A stretch of 5,380 nt of DNA from Competibacteraceae bacterium UBA2792 (GTDB lineage: Bacteria > Pseudomonadota > Gammaproteobacteria > Competibacterales > Competibacteraceae): assembly GCA_002352125.1 (NCBI GenBank), contig DEHU01000285.1, positions 1 to 5,380 on the forward strand. Direction: 5' to 3'. The notes under the pieces were generated by a model that saw only the letters and a program-made list of their open reading frames with translations, did not search any database and was not told the origin of the DNA. Below are positions 4,876 to 5,380 of this stretch, in pieces; the stretch's first letter is position 1; each line of letters opens with the position of its first letter. Made by a program: the position numbers and the translations under genes.

Positions 4876-5380
4876 CTATTCCGGCAATGGAATGAACTCC
4901 ACCTCGTCCCCGGGCACTTTGGGGAAGCGGCCCGCGCGCCAGTCGCTCTTGGCCTGTTCGATGCGCGCCTTGCGGCTGGAGACGAAGTTCCAGTCGATGA
5001 AGCGCTTGCCCACCGGTGCGCCGCCGATCAGCGCGATGCGGGATTCCACCGTGGCTTCCACCACCACGCCCGGCTGGTCCGCGACGATCGCCAGTGCGTG
5101 TTCGGGGATGTCCACGCCGTGCGCTTTCAGCCCGCCGTGCGCGACGTATACCGCGCGCTCCGGGGCGTCCGGCAGTAGCAGTTTCTGGCCCGGCTGCAGG
5201 TGGGCCTCGACGTACAGCGTGTCGGCGAAGATGCGCACCGGCGAGTGGGCGCCCCAGGCGCTACCCATCATGACCCGCACCGGCACGCCGCCGATGTCGA
5301 GCGCCGGGATGTCCGCCGAGGGGTAGTGGTGGAAGGCCGGTTCGATCTCTTCGTCGGCCTCGGGTAGCGCCAGCCACAGC
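4876..5380 (-). CDS. pirin-family protein, C-terminal part (N-terminus beyond window edge)
   Basis: Only the C-terminal 167 or so residues are visible; the frame is open to the right edge, so the gene starts outside. The visible part begins within the LWLALPEADEEIEPAFHHY segment typical of the junction between the two cupin domains of pirins. It then carries the Pirin C-terminal cupin: VRVMMGSAWG, HSPVRIFADTLYVEAHL, a central LLLPDAPERAVYVAHGGL, and RIALIGGAPVGKRFIDWNFV, followed by a short C-terminal helix region. Pirins are cytoplasmic two-domain cupins of about 230-300 residues, and some have quercetin 2,3-dioxygenase activity. The metal-binding His/Glu residues are in the N-terminal domain, so catalytic competence cannot be judged here. 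GTG at 5286 also lies in frame but is internal, because conserved sequence continues upstream of it. It converges on the cold-shock/excalibur gene. Confidence 0.9.
   Translation of the reverse strand, partial: LWLALPEADEEIEPAFHHYPSADIPALDIGGVPVRVMMGSAWGAHSPVRIFADTLYVEAHLQPGQKLLLPDAPERAVYVAHGGLKAHGVDIPEHALAIVADQPGVVVEATVESRIALIGGAPVGKRFIDWNFVSSRKARIEQAKSDWRAGRFPKVPGDEVEFIPLPE

Noticed and set aside
4892..5326. 144-codon plus-strand frame antisense to pirin
   Set aside because: It is Ser/Ala/Thr-rich shadow sequence; the minus frame matches the pirin C-terminal domain throughout.

Overview
The window comes from a GC-rich (by eye about 65-70% in most genes) Gram-negative chromosome. A DHA2-type drug exporter, a DmeF-type metal exporter, a cold-shock/excalibur fusion and a pirin together suggest a gammaproteobacterium near the Xanthomonadales. 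That placement is an inference from gene types, not a phylogenetic result.

Positions 1-1267 (minus) hold most of a 14-helix major facilitator drug exporter whose C-terminus lies beyond the left edge. Positions 1349-2296 (minus) encode a CDF cation exporter of the DmeF type with a His-rich cytoplasmic loop. Divergently, 2370-2645 (plus) encodes a CsoR/RcnR-family repressor carrying the full RcnR-type ligand set (His3, Cys35, His60, His64). The 73-bp gap between them contains, on the minus strand, TACTGGGGTATAGTA. This has the geometry of the nickel/cobalt RcnR operator and lies over the predicted exporter promoter. These parts form a compact metal-resistance unit: a sensor, one shared operator, a metal pump, and possibly the drug pump downstream.

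Positions 2646-2815 are an intergenic stretch with one strong hairpin. Positions 2816 to about 4030 (minus) encode a class I SAM-dependent methyltransferase with a C-terminal beta-rich domain, resembling those in surface-glycan loci. Its DNA is clearly more AT-rich (about 50% GC by eye) than its neighbours, and its reading frame stays open well past any good start codon until it runs antisense into the next gene. It looks like an acquired, possibly 5'-truncated, insert.

Positions 4244-4816 (plus) encode a membrane-anchored protein joining a cold-shock RNA/DNA-binding domain, one transmembrane helix and an extracytoplasmic excalibur domain. It converges, across a GC-rich hairpin, on the C-terminal part of a pirin-family cupin protein (4876-5380, minus), which continues beyond the right edge.

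I saw no tRNA, rRNA, CRISPR array, insertion sequence or replication origin. The least explained parts are the origin and start of the methyltransferase and the cold-shock/excalibur fusion.
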